The notes under the pieces: model-generated
Told to the model about the DNA's origin: nothing
Databases searched by the model: none
The model's input: the letters and a program-made list of their open reading frames with translations, nothing else
Program-made: the position numbers and the translations under genes
Shown here: piece after piece, positions 36,510 to 44,324 of the stretch
Layout of the letters: each line of letters opens with the position of its first letter
How positions within the stretch are numbered: the first letter of the stretch is position 1
Origin: Sphaerisporangium rhizosphaerae
Lineage (GTDB): Bacteria; Actinomycetota; Actinomycetes; Streptosporangiales; Streptosporangiaceae
Direction: 5' to 3'
NCBI RefSeq assembly: GCF_042665155.1
Contig: NZ_JBHTCG010000002.1
Coordinates: 310,001 to 374,000, forward strand
Length of the DNA: 64,000 nt

Positions 36510-37426
36510 TGGTACAGGGAGCCGGTGTTCACGACCGGCTGCACGTCCTTGTCGCCGCACAGCACGACCAGCAGGTTGCTGACCATGGTGGCCTTGCGCT
36601 CGTCGTCCAGGTCGACGACGTCGGCGGCGTCCAGGCGGTGCAGCGCGGCCTCCACCATGCCGACCGCGCCCTCCACGATCTGCCGCCGGGCGGCGACGAT
36701 CGCGCCCGCCTGCTGGCGGCGCAGCATGGCCTGGGCGATCTCGGGGGCGTAGGACAGGCGGGTGATGCGCGACTCGATGACCCTGACCCCGGCCGAGGAG
36801 ACGCGGGCGGCGATCTCGGCCGAGAGCTTGCCGGTGATCTCGTCGGCGTTGTCGCGCAGCGAGAGCTGGCCGTCGTCGTGGGAGTCGTAGGCGTAGTTGC
36901 CGGCGATGTGCCGGACGGCCGTCTCGGTCTGGATGGCGACGAACTCCACGAAGTCGTCCACCTCGAACACGGCCTTGGCGGTGTCCTCCACCTGCCACAC
37001 CACGACCGCGGCCATCTCGATCGGGTTGCCGTCGGCGTCGTTGACCTTGGCCACGTCGGTCTCGTGGTTGCGGATGCGCGTCGAGACCGCGCGCCGCTGG
37101 GTGAAGGGAATGACCCACCGCAGGCCGTCGGCCCGCACCGTGCCGAGGTAGCGGCCGAGAAGCTGCACCACCCTGGCCTGGCCGGGCGCGATCGCCATCA
37201 GACCGGTGAGCAGCAGGACGGCGACCACCAGGAGGGCCACCCCCGCGCCGATCACGCCGCCCGAGCCCTGCTCGCCCTGGGTCACCAGCACCGCCACGCC
37301 CGCCGCGGCGAGCAGCAGGCACAGCCCGAGCACGGGCCAGCCCGAGACCTCGAGCGGCCGCCGCTCGCTCACGTGCGCCGCCGGCATCTCCACCGCGACC
37401 TCTTCCGCCGTTCCCGCCTTGACCAT
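36506..37426 (-). CDS. SPFH/Band 7 membrane protein
   Basis: 306 residues. Two membrane segments near residues 28-47 and 58-79 are followed by the SPFH domain (IAPGQARVVQLLGRYLGTVRADGLRWVIPFTQRRAVSTR, MAAVVVWQVEDTAKAVFEVDDF) and a helical region (MLRRQQAGAIVAARRQIVEGAVGMVEAAL), as in slipin or stomatin-like scaffolds of membrane microdomains. ATG 37426 has GGAGGAAACC upstream; the frame extends to 37480. Coupled with the ribbon-helix-helix gene. Confidence 0.92.
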   Translation of the reverse strand: MVKAGTAEEVAVEMPAAHVSERRPLEVSGWPVLGLCLLLAAAGVAVLVTQGEQGSGGVIGAGVALLVVAVLLLTGLMAIAPGQARVVQLLGRYLGTVRADGLRWVIPFTQRRAVSTRIRNHETDVAKVNDADGNPIEMAAVVVWQVEDTAKAVFEVDDFVEFVAIQTETAVRHIAGNYAYDSHDDGQLSLRDNADEITGKLSAEIAARVSSAGVRVIESRITRLSYAPEIAQAMLRRQQAGAIVAARRQIVEGAVGMVEAALHRLDAADVVDLDDERKATMVSNLLVVLCGDKDVQPVVNTGSLYQ

Positions 37427-37459
37427 GGTTTCCTCCGGGGGGTCTGTGCTTATGGCACA

Positions 37460-37487
37460 ACCATAGCAAAGTGATATCACTTTGCAA
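37460..37487 (-). promoter_or_regulatory. Promoter and palindromic operator of SPFH operon
   Basis: A perfect 20-bp palindrome GCAAAGTGATATCACTTTGC (37466-37485) is set between a -35-like TTGCAA (plus 37482-37487) and a -10-like TATGGT (plus 37460-37465) read on the minus strand with a 16-bp spacer. A dimeric or tetrameric repressor bound here would block the promoter. Confidence 0.78.
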
Positions 37488-37629
37488 GCCCGGAGCCGAT
37501 CGAAGAGAAGTGACGAACGGTCGGGAGAGGCGGAGGAGGCCGACGATGTCCGCGTGATGTTGCCAACGTCAACCCGGCTGCCGGAGACTGCGACGGACGA
37601 TGTCGGTCATCTCGGACGGGAGCCCGCGC

Positions 37630-40152
37630 GTGAAGATCGTGGTCAACGGAGAGCCGATCGAGGTGGACGCCGGGGCCGACGAGGCGATGGTGGACGTCCT
37701 GCGCGAGGGCCTCGGCCTCACCGGCGCCAAGGCGGCCTGCCGCACCGGGGTCTGCGGCGCGTGCACGATCATGGTGGACGGCGCCCCGCACGTGAGCTGC
37801 CTGCTGCCCGCCGCCGCCGTGGCCGAGCGCGAGGTCACCACCGTCGAGGGCCTGGACCACCCGGTCCAGCGGGCGTTCGCCGCGCACGACGGCCTGCAGT
37901 GCGGCTACTGCACTCCCGGCCTGGTGGTCCAGGCCGCCGCCTTCGTCGACGACTGGCGGGCCCGCAACGGCGACACCGCCCCGCCTCGCGCGCGCGTCGC
38001 CGCCGCCATGGCGGGGCACCTGTGCCGGTGCGGCGCCTACGAGGGCATCCACGCGGCGATCGCGGCGGCCTGCCGGGGTGAGCACGACGGCGCCGCCACC
38101 GTCCCGCCGGCCCGGGTGGAGGCGATGGACAAGGTCACCGGCAGGGCCCGGTACACCACAGACGTGCGGCCGCCCGGCCTGCTGGAAGGCGTGATCGTCC
38201 GCTCGGCCCGGGCGCACGCCCGCGTCACCTCGGTCGACCTGCCGGCCGACCACGTGGTGGACCTGCTGCCCGCCGACCGCACCGTCCGCTACGCGGGGCA
38301 GCCGATCGCCGCGGTCGCCGCGGCCACCCGCGCCGAGGCGCTGGCGATCGCCGGGCGCGCGGCGATCGGCTACGAACCCCTCCCGGCCGCCCTGGACGAC
38401 GATCCCGCCGCGCCGCCCGTCTACGAGGACCAGGCCGCGCGGAAGCGCGCCCCCAGCCACAGCGAGGGCATGTCCCCGCCCGCCGGCTGGCAGGGCAACG
38501 TGCGCGGCCCCGTCGGCCTGCTGAGCAGGCGGGGCCGCACCGCCGCCCGGCGCGTGGAGGCCGCGCGCGCCGCGGCCGACCCCCGGCTGGTCACCGGCGG
38601 GTTCACCACGGCCGTCCAGGCGCACACCCCGCTGGAGCCGCACGCCTGCGTGGCCCGCTGGGACGACTCGGGCGACCTGCACCTGCACGTCTCCACCCAG
38701 GCCGTCGGCGTCGTCGCCGAGCAGGCCGCCAAGCGGTGGGGGCTGCCCGCCGGCCGGGTCCACGTCGTCGCCGAGCACGTCGGCGGCGGGTTCGGCGCCA
38801 AGGTCGGCGTGACCGTCGACACCGTCGCGGCCGCCGAGCTCGCGCGGGTCTGCGGCGCGCCGGTGCGCGTGGTGCTCGGCCGCGACGAGGAGCTCACCGA
38901 CGCCGGCAACCGCCCCGGCACCCGCACCGAGATCGCCCTGCTCACCGACGACGCCGGCGACCTGGCGGCCCTGACCGTGGACGTGTACGGCCGCGGCGGC
39001 GTGGCCGTCGGCTCGGCCGTGGCCCTGCAGGCCCGGCTGATGTACGGCAAGGCGCCGCGGCGGCTGCGCGACTACGACGTGGTCACCAACGAGCCGCCCG
39101 GCGCGCCGTTCCGCGGCCCCGGGGCGCCGCCCCTGCTGTGGGCGCTGGAGCAGGCGGTGGACGAGGCCGCGCACCGCCGCGGCGAGGACCCGATCGCCCT
39201 GCGCCGCCGCTGGGACGGCAACCCCAAGCGGCGGGCGCTGTACGACCGGGCGGCGGCGCTGCCCCTGTGGACCGGACGGCCGGCCACCGGCGCCGGGTCG
39301 GGGCGTTTCCGCCGCGGCGTCGGCGTGGCCGCCGCCAACTGGATCTACGTCGTGGACCCGGGAAGCGAGGTGGAGCTGCGGGTCGAGGACGGCCTGGTCG
39401 TGGCCCGCACCGCCACCCAGGACATCGGGACCGGCGTCCGCGGCGTCATCGCGGCCGTGGTGGCCGAGGAGCTCGGCCTGCCCGCCGGGGCGGTGCGCGT
39501 CGAGATCGGCCGGACCGGGACCGTGCACGGGCCGGGCGCCATGAGCAGCCGCGGCACGGCCTCGATCGGACCCGCGGCGCGCGACGCCGCCCGGCGGCTC
39601 CGCGAGCTCGGCCTGACCGAGGGGGCCCGCGTGGTCGGCGGGCGCCGCGGCGACCGGCGCGGCTACCTCACCCCGTTCGCCGTCGCCGGCATGGCGCTCG
39701 GTCGCGGGCTCAGCGGCGCCGTCCACGTCACCGAGGTCGAGGTGGACACCCGCCTCGGCGTGATCCGGCCGCTGCGGGTGTGGGCCGGCATCGCGGCGGG
39801 GCACATCTACGCCGATCGCCTGGCGCGCAGCCAGTGCGAAGGCGGCGTCGTCCAGGGCGTCGGCTACGCCCTGTACGAGGAGCGCCACGTCGACCCGGCG
39901 ACCGGCGTGGTGCTCACCACCGGCCTGGACGACTACCATCTGCCCGGCATCGGCGACTGCCCCGAGATCGAGGTGCACTTCCACCAGCAGGGGTGGGACC
40001 ACGTCAACGGGCGGGGCGTCGGCATCGGCGAGGTCTCCACCATCGGCGTGGCCGCCTCGGTGGGCAACGCCGTCCACAACGCCACCGGCTGGCGCCCCCG
40101 CGACCTGCCCATCCGTCCCGACCGGCTCCTCGAAGGGATCACCGCCCGATGA
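37630..40152 (+). CDS. Molybdenum hydroxylase, fused 2Fe-2S and Mo-binding subunits
   Basis: 840 residues of the xanthine dehydrogenase/CO dehydrogenase family. The N-terminal ~150 residues are the two-cluster ferredoxin part: CRTGVCGAC for the first 2Fe-2S and CGYC with CRCG for the second. The rest is the molybdopterin subunit: VTGRARYTTD, EHVGGGFGAK, PGAPFRGPGAPP and the active-site Glu region GVGIGEVSTIG. The two subunits, usually separate genes, are fused here. APFRGPG resembles xanthine or aldehyde oxidising enzymes and not the CODH loop. GTG 37630 has GGGAG 7 bp upstream; ATG 37600 is the alternative. Confidence 0.92.
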   Translation: MKIVVNGEPIEVDAGADEAMVDVLREGLGLTGAKAACRTGVCGACTIMVDGAPHVSCLLPAAAVAEREVTTVEGLDHPVQRAFAAHDGLQCGYCTPGLVVQAAAFVDDWRARNGDTAPPRARVAAAMAGHLCRCGAYEGIHAAIAAACRGEHDGAATVPPARVEAMDKVTGRARYTTDVRPPGLLEGVIVRSARAHARVTSVDLPADHVVDLLPADRTVRYAGQPIAAVAAATRAEALAIAGRAAIGYEPLPAALDDDPAAPPVYEDQAARKRAPSHSEGMSPPAGWQGNVRGPVGLLSRRGRTAARRVEAARAAADPRLVTGGFTTAVQAHTPLEPHACVARWDDSGDLHLHVSTQAVGVVAEQAAKRWGLPAGRVHVVAEHVGGGFGAKVGVTVDTVAAAELARVCGAPVRVVLGRDEELTDAGNRPGTRTEIALLTDDAGDLAALTVDVYGRGGVAVGSAVALQARLMYGKAPRRLRDYDVVTNEPPGAPFRGPGAPPLLWALEQAVDEAAHRRGEDPIALRRRWDGNPKRRALYDRAAALPLWTGRPATGAGSGRFRRGVGVAAANWIYVVDPGSEVELRVEDGLVVARTATQDIGTGVRGVIAAVVAEELGLPAGAVRVEIGRTGTVHGPGAMSSRGTASIGPAARDAARRLRELGLTEGARVVGGRRGDRRGYLTPFAVAGMALGRGLSGAVHVTEVEVDTRLGVIRPLRVWAGIAAGHIYADRLARSQCEGGVVQGVGYALYEERHVDPATGVVLTTGLDDYHLPGIGDCPEIEVHFHQQGWDHVNGRGVGIGEVSTIGVAASVGNAVHNATGWRPRDLPIRPDRLLEGITAR

Positions 40153-40200
40153 CCTCTCCGTCTCGACCGGCTCATGAAGGGATCGCAGGCCGATGACCTC
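40119..40200 (+). repeat. Tandem duplication at the Mo-subunit/FAD-subunit junction
   Basis: About 37 bp are present twice (40119-40156 and 40164-40200), both ending in CGATGACCTC. The first copy spans the end of the Mo-subunit gene, the second leads to the start of the FAD-subunit gene. Between them lies a 15-residue open frame at 40149-40196 that overlaps both neighbours by ATGA. Confidence 0.75.
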
Positions 40201-41107
40201 CCTGACCGACATCAGCGCGACCGCGCTGCTCGGCGGTGAGCTGCGCGCCGGCGGCACCGACCTGATGTCTCGCCCCTCGGTCGGCCCGCACATCGACCTG
40301 CGCGGCCGGCCGGAACTGTCCGGCGTCGTCTGGCGGGAGGACGGCACGGTGCGCGTCGGCGCGCTGACCACGATCGCCGATCTGGCCGCCGACCCGCGTC
40401 TCGCCGCCGCCCACCCCTGCCTGGCGCGGACCGCGGCGGCCGTGGCGACGCCCGAGATCCGCGCGGTGGCCACCCTCGGCGGCAACCTGCTGCAGCGCAA
40501 CCGGTGCCCCTACTTCCGCAGCCCGGCGTTCTCCTGCTTCCAGGACGGCGGCCACGACTGCCCGGCCCAGGACGGGCTCACCCTGCGCGCCGCGGTCGTG
40601 CGAACCGGTCCGTGCCTCGCCCCGCATCCCTCGTCCCTGGCCGTGGCGCTGCTCGCCTGCGAGGCGTCGGTGGAGGTGCACGGCGAGGCCCCGTTCCCCG
40701 TGGGCGAGCTGTACGGGGACGGCGCCGACCCCACGCGGGACCATCTGCTCCCGCCGGGCGCCATCCTCGCCGCCGTCGTGCTGCCGCCGCCGCGCGCGGG
40801 GGAGCGCGCCGCCTACCACCGGGCGACCGCCCGCGCGCACGCCGAATGGCCGCTGGCCGAGGCCGCGGCGCGGCTGGTGGTGGACGACGGCCGGGTGAGG
40901 TTCGCCCGGGTGGCGGTGGGCGGCGTCGCGCGCGTCCCCCTGCGCCTCACCGAGGTCGAGCAGGCCCTGCTGGCCGGAGAGCCCCTGGAACAGGCGGCCG
41001 CCCGCGCCGCCGCCCGGTGCACCCCCACGAGCCAGAACGCCTACAAGATCGCCCTGCTCACCGGCACCATCCTCGAAGCCCTGGAACAGGCGGCAGCCCC
41101 ACGATGA
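40193..41107 (+). CDS. FAD-binding subunit of molybdenum hydroxylase
   Basis: 304 residues of the CoxM/XdhB FAD-binding family. FAD-contact motifs are ELRAGGTDLM and ATPEIRAVATLGGNLLQRNRCPYFRS; the C-terminal CO-dehydrogenase flavoprotein domain follows. It has three clustered cysteines in NRCPYFRSPAFSCFQDGG and HDCPAQDG, a segment that in some relatives (4-hydroxybenzoyl-CoA reductase type) holds an extra 4Fe-4S cluster. Together with the fused protein upstream it makes a complete three-cofactor enzyme. Substrate unknown. Confidence 0.92.
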   Translation: MTSLTDISATALLGGELRAGGTDLMSRPSVGPHIDLRGRPELSGVVWREDGTVRVGALTTIADLAADPRLAAAHPCLARTAAAVATPEIRAVATLGGNLLQRNRCPYFRSPAFSCFQDGGHDCPAQDGLTLRAAVVRTGPCLAPHPSSLAVALLACEASVEVHGEAPFPVGELYGDGADPTRDHLLPPGAILAAVVLPPPRAGERAAYHRATARAHAEWPLAEAAARLVVDDGRVRFARVAVGGVARVPLRLTEVEQALLAGEPLEQAAARAAARCTPTSQNAYKIALLTGTILEALEQAAAPR

Positions 41108-41212
41108 CCCCCTGAGCATGCCGCGCTGATGGCGTGAGGCACCTACCGGCGCGAGGACACCGACAGGTTCCGTACTTCCTGGACCCGGCGGACCGCCGGT
41201 GCGGGCTGAACG

Positions 41213-41575
41213 TCAGGGTCGGCGCTTGTCGGTCTGACGAGGGTGGCCGGTGCCCGCCTGCGTGATCCATATGATGCGTTGATCGTCGTCGATGGCGTAC
41301 CAGATCCTGCCGCCCCCGGTCACCTCGTACTGCCACTGCTCCAACTCGACCCCGGCGATCTTCACTGCCTTGAGATCGAACTTGAGGCGGTGCTGCCGGG
41401 CCACGTCGCCGCTGCCACGTGGATCGGCGGTGATGGCGATCCAGGCTCGGTCGAGGTTCGCGGGGGTTTGGGACAGGAGTGAAGCCCACCCCAGCGCGGC
41501 TTGGCGGTCGACGAGCCGTATGACCCAGCCAGTGGGCCGTCGCACCTCGTCACCACGCTTCACCTTGTCACTCAT
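41213..41575 (-). CDS. RelE-like toxin candidate
   Basis: 120 residues. The C-terminal half has RelE/ParE features: RQHRLKFDLKAVKIAGVELEQWQYEVTGGGRIWYAIDDDQRIIWIT, with the GHP and basic tail at the end. This resembles actinobacterial proteins named as translation-repressing toxins. Its start overlaps the upstream gene by 8 bp, typical of toxin-antitoxin operons. Catalytic residues of RelE are not conserved clearly enough to assert RNase activity. Confidence 0.72.
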   Translation of the reverse strand: MSDKVKRGDEVRRPTGWVIRLVDRQAALGWASLLSQTPANLDRAWIAITADPRGSGDVARQHRLKFDLKAVKIAGVELEQWQYEVTGGGRIWYAIDDDQRIIWITQAGTGHPRQTDKRRP

Positions 41576-42035
41576 CGACGGCGCCGGGCCGTGGAAGGTC
41601 GGTGGCGTCAGTGGTGGCGAAGGGGCCGCGGAGTCGGCGGGCGAGTTCGGGGTCGGAGTAGATCTCGGCGGTGGAGGTCCATTCACGCAGCGCGCGGGCG
41701 AACGGGACGAGCAGCCCGGTGTCGGCGCCGGCGAGGAGGTGATCGAGAAGTTCGCTCACGCATTCCATGCGGGCCTCGGCGGGTAGCCAGGTCAACCAGG
41801 GGAGTTCCTCGGCGAAGACCTGCTCGGCCAGACCGCGATTCGCGTGCGCGATGATCGACAGCGACCGGGCGGCGAGCCGGAGCCCGTCGGACATGGCCTG
41901 GAAGCGCTCCGACCGCATCAGGACCAGATTCTCGGCATCCCTTCGTTCCAGGATGACATCGGCGTCGTCGAGCGCCGGAAACACGCTGGTCTGCTTGTTG
42001 ATCAGCGTCGAGAAGGGAAAAGACCGTGTCGCCAT
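41568..42035 (-). CDS. Antitoxin-like partner (Phd-like N-terminus)
   Basis: 155 residues. The N-terminus (FSTLINKQTSVFPALDDADVILERRDAENLVLMRSERF) resembles Phd/YefM antitoxins, which bind DNA with this part; the C-terminal helical part would bind the toxin. It precedes the RelE-like gene and overlaps it by 8 bp. Assignment as antitoxin rests mostly on gene order and the N-terminal resemblance. Confidence 0.7.
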   Translation of the reverse strand: MATRSFPFSTLINKQTSVFPALDDADVILERRDAENLVLMRSERFQAMSDGLRLAARSLSIIAHANRGLAEQVFAEELPWLTWLPAEARMECVSELLDHLLAGADTGLLVPFARALREWTSTAEIYSDPELARRLRGPFATTDATDLPRPGAVDE

Positions 42036-42053
42036 GCCGCCATCTTACACTGC

Positions 42054-42070
42054 TAGTTCGAAAGTAGTTC
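42054..42070. promoter_or_regulatory. Direct repeats before toxin-antitoxin operon
   Basis: TAGTTC occurs at 42054-42059 and 42065-42070, 11 bp apart (one helical turn), 19 bp upstream of the antitoxin start. A plausible site for antitoxin autoregulation. Confidence 0.45.
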
Positions 42071-42239
42071 AGTTGGCCATCCGGCCTGCGAACAACACCT
42101 CCGCGATGCGCCGGCCGCTGCTGTGCAGCAGCTCGCGCACCCATCGACAAGGGATCACGAACCCACTCGGGTAGGTAGGCGCTTAAGTGACCACGCGGTT
42201 CTGTTCGGTTAGGCGCACAGGGGCGGCGGAGCGGGTCGG

Positions 42240-43148
42240 TCAGCCGGGGGTTGGTACGTGGGTGGCCGTTCGGAGGAGGGATTGGGCTTGGGCGTGGCGT
42301 TCGAGGAGGACGGTGACGAGTTCGGGTGCGGGGCCGAGGGGGGCGGCGACCGTGTGGGCGCCGGCGGCCAGGGCGGTGCGCCGCACCTTGTCGGCGAAGT
42401 ACCCGGGGGCGAGCAGGTAAGTGGCCACCACCACGCGGGCCGGGGGTGCGTGACGTGCCGGAGAGTCATGACGTGCGGGGAAGTCATGGCGCGCCGGAGA
42501 GTCATGACGTGTTGGAGGGTCATGACGTGCGGGGAAGTCATGGCGCGCTGAGGTGCGGGGGCCGGCGCCGAGCGCCGGACTCGAAAGGGAGGGGTGGGCG
42601 GCCAGCAGGCGCCGGACGGCCTCCTCGGGGGTGGGGGAGGCGGCGGAGGCGTAGGCGGGGGTCACCGAATGCCAGCCGCGCGCGAGCGCCCAGTCGCGGG
42701 CCATCTCGTCGATCACCGCGATCGCCCGGTGGTCGCTGGACCCCGCTGCCACCAGGACGACGGCGGTCTCCGGGTCGCCGATCTCGACGCCCGCCTCGGC
42801 GAGTCGCCGCTCCAGCGCGGTGATCAGCAGGGGGTGGGGGCCGAGCGCGGCGCCCTGGTGGACCACGAGCGGCGGGCGCGTCCGGGCCGGCGGCGCGGAG
42901 TCGCGGCGCGCGGCCTCTTCCCGCAGGAAGGCGGGGATGTCGACGCGGGTGTGGTAGGCGTCGGTGAGCAGCAGGGGAAGGACGACGGCCTCGTCCAGAG
43001 AGGCCAGCACCTCGGGCAGGGACGGCCGTGCGTGGTCCAGGTAGGCGGCGTGGACGGCCAGGCCGGGGCGGGCAAGGCGCACACGCTCCAGCAGCGCCTC
43101 CACCGTGGCGGTGGCACGCGGGTCGCGTGACCCGTGCGCCACCGCCAC
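42240..43148 (-). CDS. CbiX/SirB-like chelatase
   Basis: 302 residues of the CbiX family, which inserts metal into sirohydrochlorin; next to sirA it most likely makes sirohaem (iron). Two half-domains are seen: VAHGSRDPRATATVEALL with PLLLTDAYHTRVDIPAFL, and a second with LVAAGSSDHRAI and VVVATYLLAPGYFADKV. Between them at about residues 198-235 is a low-complexity insert of six RHD[FS]PA-like repeats encoded by an 18-bp minisatellite. GTG 43148 begins the conserved VAHGSRD; no good ribosome binding site is visible, and a long inverted repeat covers the start. Confidence 0.9.
   Translation of the reverse strand: MAVAHGSRDPRATATVEALLERVRLARPGLAVHAAYLDHARPSLPEVLASLDEAVVLPLLLTDAYHTRVDIPAFLREEAARRDSAPPARTRPPLVVHQGAALGPHPLLITALERRLAEAGVEIGDPETAVVLVAAGSSDHRAIAVIDEMARDWALARGWHSVTPAYASAASPTPEEAVRRLLAAHPSLSSPALGAGPRTSARHDFPARHDPPTRHDSPARHDFPARHDSPARHAPPARVVVATYLLAPGYFADKVRRTALAAGAHTVAAPLGPAPELVTVLLERHAQAQSLLRTATHVPTPG
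42447..42554. repeat. 18-bp minisatellite inside cbiX-like gene
   Basis: Six 18-bp units with the core GTCATGACGTG or GTCATGGCGCG run from 42447 to 42554. They keep the reading frame and add six residues per unit (RHDxPA). Confidence 0.88.
43105..43148 (-). other. Inverted repeat over the cbiX-like start
   Basis: Two 20-bp arms (43105-43124 and 43129-43148) are complementary apart from a two-base swap and enclose a 4-nt loop. In the mRNA this would bury the GTG start codon in a hairpin. Confidence 0.55.
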
Positions 43149-43280
43149 CAGCGGCGGGACACGCCCCGGGAGGACGATCGGGAGCCCGTGCCGGACCTGG
43201 ATCCGGAAGGGGCCGGGAACGGTGTTCAGAACCTGGCCTCGTGTGCGGTCGGTCGCGGGTCGTGGCGGGCCCGCGCGTCG

Positions 43281-43347
43281 GATGGGCGGTCTGTCGGAAG
43301 GTGGATGGGCGGTCGGTCAGAGGTGGACGAGCGGTCGGTCAGAGGTG
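43281..43347. repeat. 22-bp tandem repeat at cysH 3' end
   Basis: Three units of 22-23 bp (GCGGTCGGTCAGAGGTG core). The last contains the cysH stop codon, so the repeat seems to have grown from the gene's 3' end. Confidence 0.8.
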
Positions 43348-44067
43348 GATGCCGCACTCGGTCTTGCCGAGGCCGGCCCAGCGTCCGCTGCGGGGGTCCT
43401 CGCCGGGGGCGACGCGGCGGGTGCAGGGGCCGCAGCCGATCGACGGGTAGCCGTCGTAGTGCAGCGGGTTGATCAGCACGCCGTTGTCGGACATGTAGTT
43501 GTCGACGTCGTCCTGCGTCCAGCGGGCGATCGGGTTGACCTTGACCATCTGGCGCTTGGCGTCCCACTCCACGACCTTGGTGCCCACCCGGCTGGGCGAC
43601 TCGTCGCGGCGGATGCCGGAGATCCACGCGAGGTAGGGCTCGAGCGCGCGGTTCAGCGGCTCGACCTTGCGCAGGTAGCAGCACAGGTCGGGGTTGCGGC
43701 CGTGCAGGCGCGGGCCGAGGTCGCGGTCCTGCTCCTCGACCGTGCGGGACGGCTTGACGTTGATCACGTTGACGTCGTACACCTGCTGGACGGCGTCACG
43801 GGTGCCGATGGTCTCGGCGAAGTGGTACCCGGTGTCGATGAACAGCACGTCGACCCCGGGCTTCACCCGGCTCACCAGGTCGATCAGCAGGGCGTCGCTC
43901 ATGGAGGAGGTGAGGCACAGCCGGTCGCCGAAGGTGGCCGCGGCCCAGCGGATGATCTCGCGGGCGGGGGCGTCCTCGAGGAACTGGGCCGCGGACTCGA
44001 CGATGCCACGCAGGTCGAGCACGCCGCGCTGTCGTTCCAGTACGGCTTCGATCTCCACCAGTGTCAT
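43339..44067 (-). CDS. cysH: Adenylyl-sulfate reductase, CysH
   Basis: 242 residues; thioredoxin-dependent reductase that makes sulfite from APS. The PP-loop-type nucleotide site is LCLTSSMSDALLIDL, the Arg-rich substrate loop is SGIRRDESPSR, the two cysteine pairs that bind 4Fe-4S are LCCYLRK and GCGPCTRR, and the catalytic Cys is in the C-terminal ECGIHL. The iron-sulfur cysteines indicate an APS and not a PAPS reductase. Middle gene of the sulfate assimilation operon: sirA, zinc ribbon, cysH, cbiX. Confidence 0.96.
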   Translation of the reverse strand: MTLVEIEAVLERQRGVLDLRGIVESAAQFLEDAPAREIIRWAAATFGDRLCLTSSMSDALLIDLVSRVKPGVDVLFIDTGYHFAETIGTRDAVQQVYDVNVINVKPSRTVEEQDRDLGPRLHGRNPDLCCYLRKVEPLNRALEPYLAWISGIRRDESPSRVGTKVVEWDAKRQMVKVNPIARWTQDDVDNYMSDNGVLINPLHYDGYPSIGCGPCTRRVAPGEDPRSGRWAGLGKTECGIHL

Positions 44068-44140
44068 GACTCGCTCACTACTCCTCGATCTTCAGTGTGT
44101 GCGGCCGCCGGGCGCGGGGGCGCCCAGGACTCACCGCCGT

Positions 44141-44284
44141 TCATGAACGCACGCCGATGCCGAGGAACCTCAGCTTGAAGGCGCGGGCGCACGAGCGGCA
44201 GTACCAGCCGCCGTCGCCCTCATAGGGTTCGAGGTCCTCCTCGCCGCAGTACGGGCAGTGGAAGGGGACCGCGCGCTCGCTCAC
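44141..44284 (-). CDS. 47-residue zinc-ribbon protein of sulfur operon
   Basis: Too short for ordinary gene calling. GTG 44284 has GGGGAGG 5 bp upstream and lies 40 bp after the sirA stop. The protein has two CxxC knuckles, FHCPYCGEEDLEPYEGDGG and WYCRSCARAF, so it very probably binds zinc; it ends LRFLGIGVRS. It sits between sirA and cysH. I recall similar tiny proteins in this place in other actinobacteria, which suggests a conserved role in sulfite or APS reduction or in regulation, but the function is unknown. Confidence 0.88.
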   Translation of the reverse strand: MSERAVPFHCPYCGEEDLEPYEGDGGWYCRSCARAFKLRFLGIGVRS

Positions 44285-44324
44285 GCGTGCCTCCCCTCAC
44301 CCGCGGCGGGGGCGCCGGGGGCCC

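Noticed and set aside
37477..40500. 1007-residue open frame opposite the molybdenum hydroxylase
   Set aside because: Antisense shadow; the plus strand has all cofactor motifs.
42447..42554. 18-bp repeats as a possible CRISPR or operator array
   Set aside because: They lie in frame inside the cbiX-like gene and encode RHDxPA peptide repeats.
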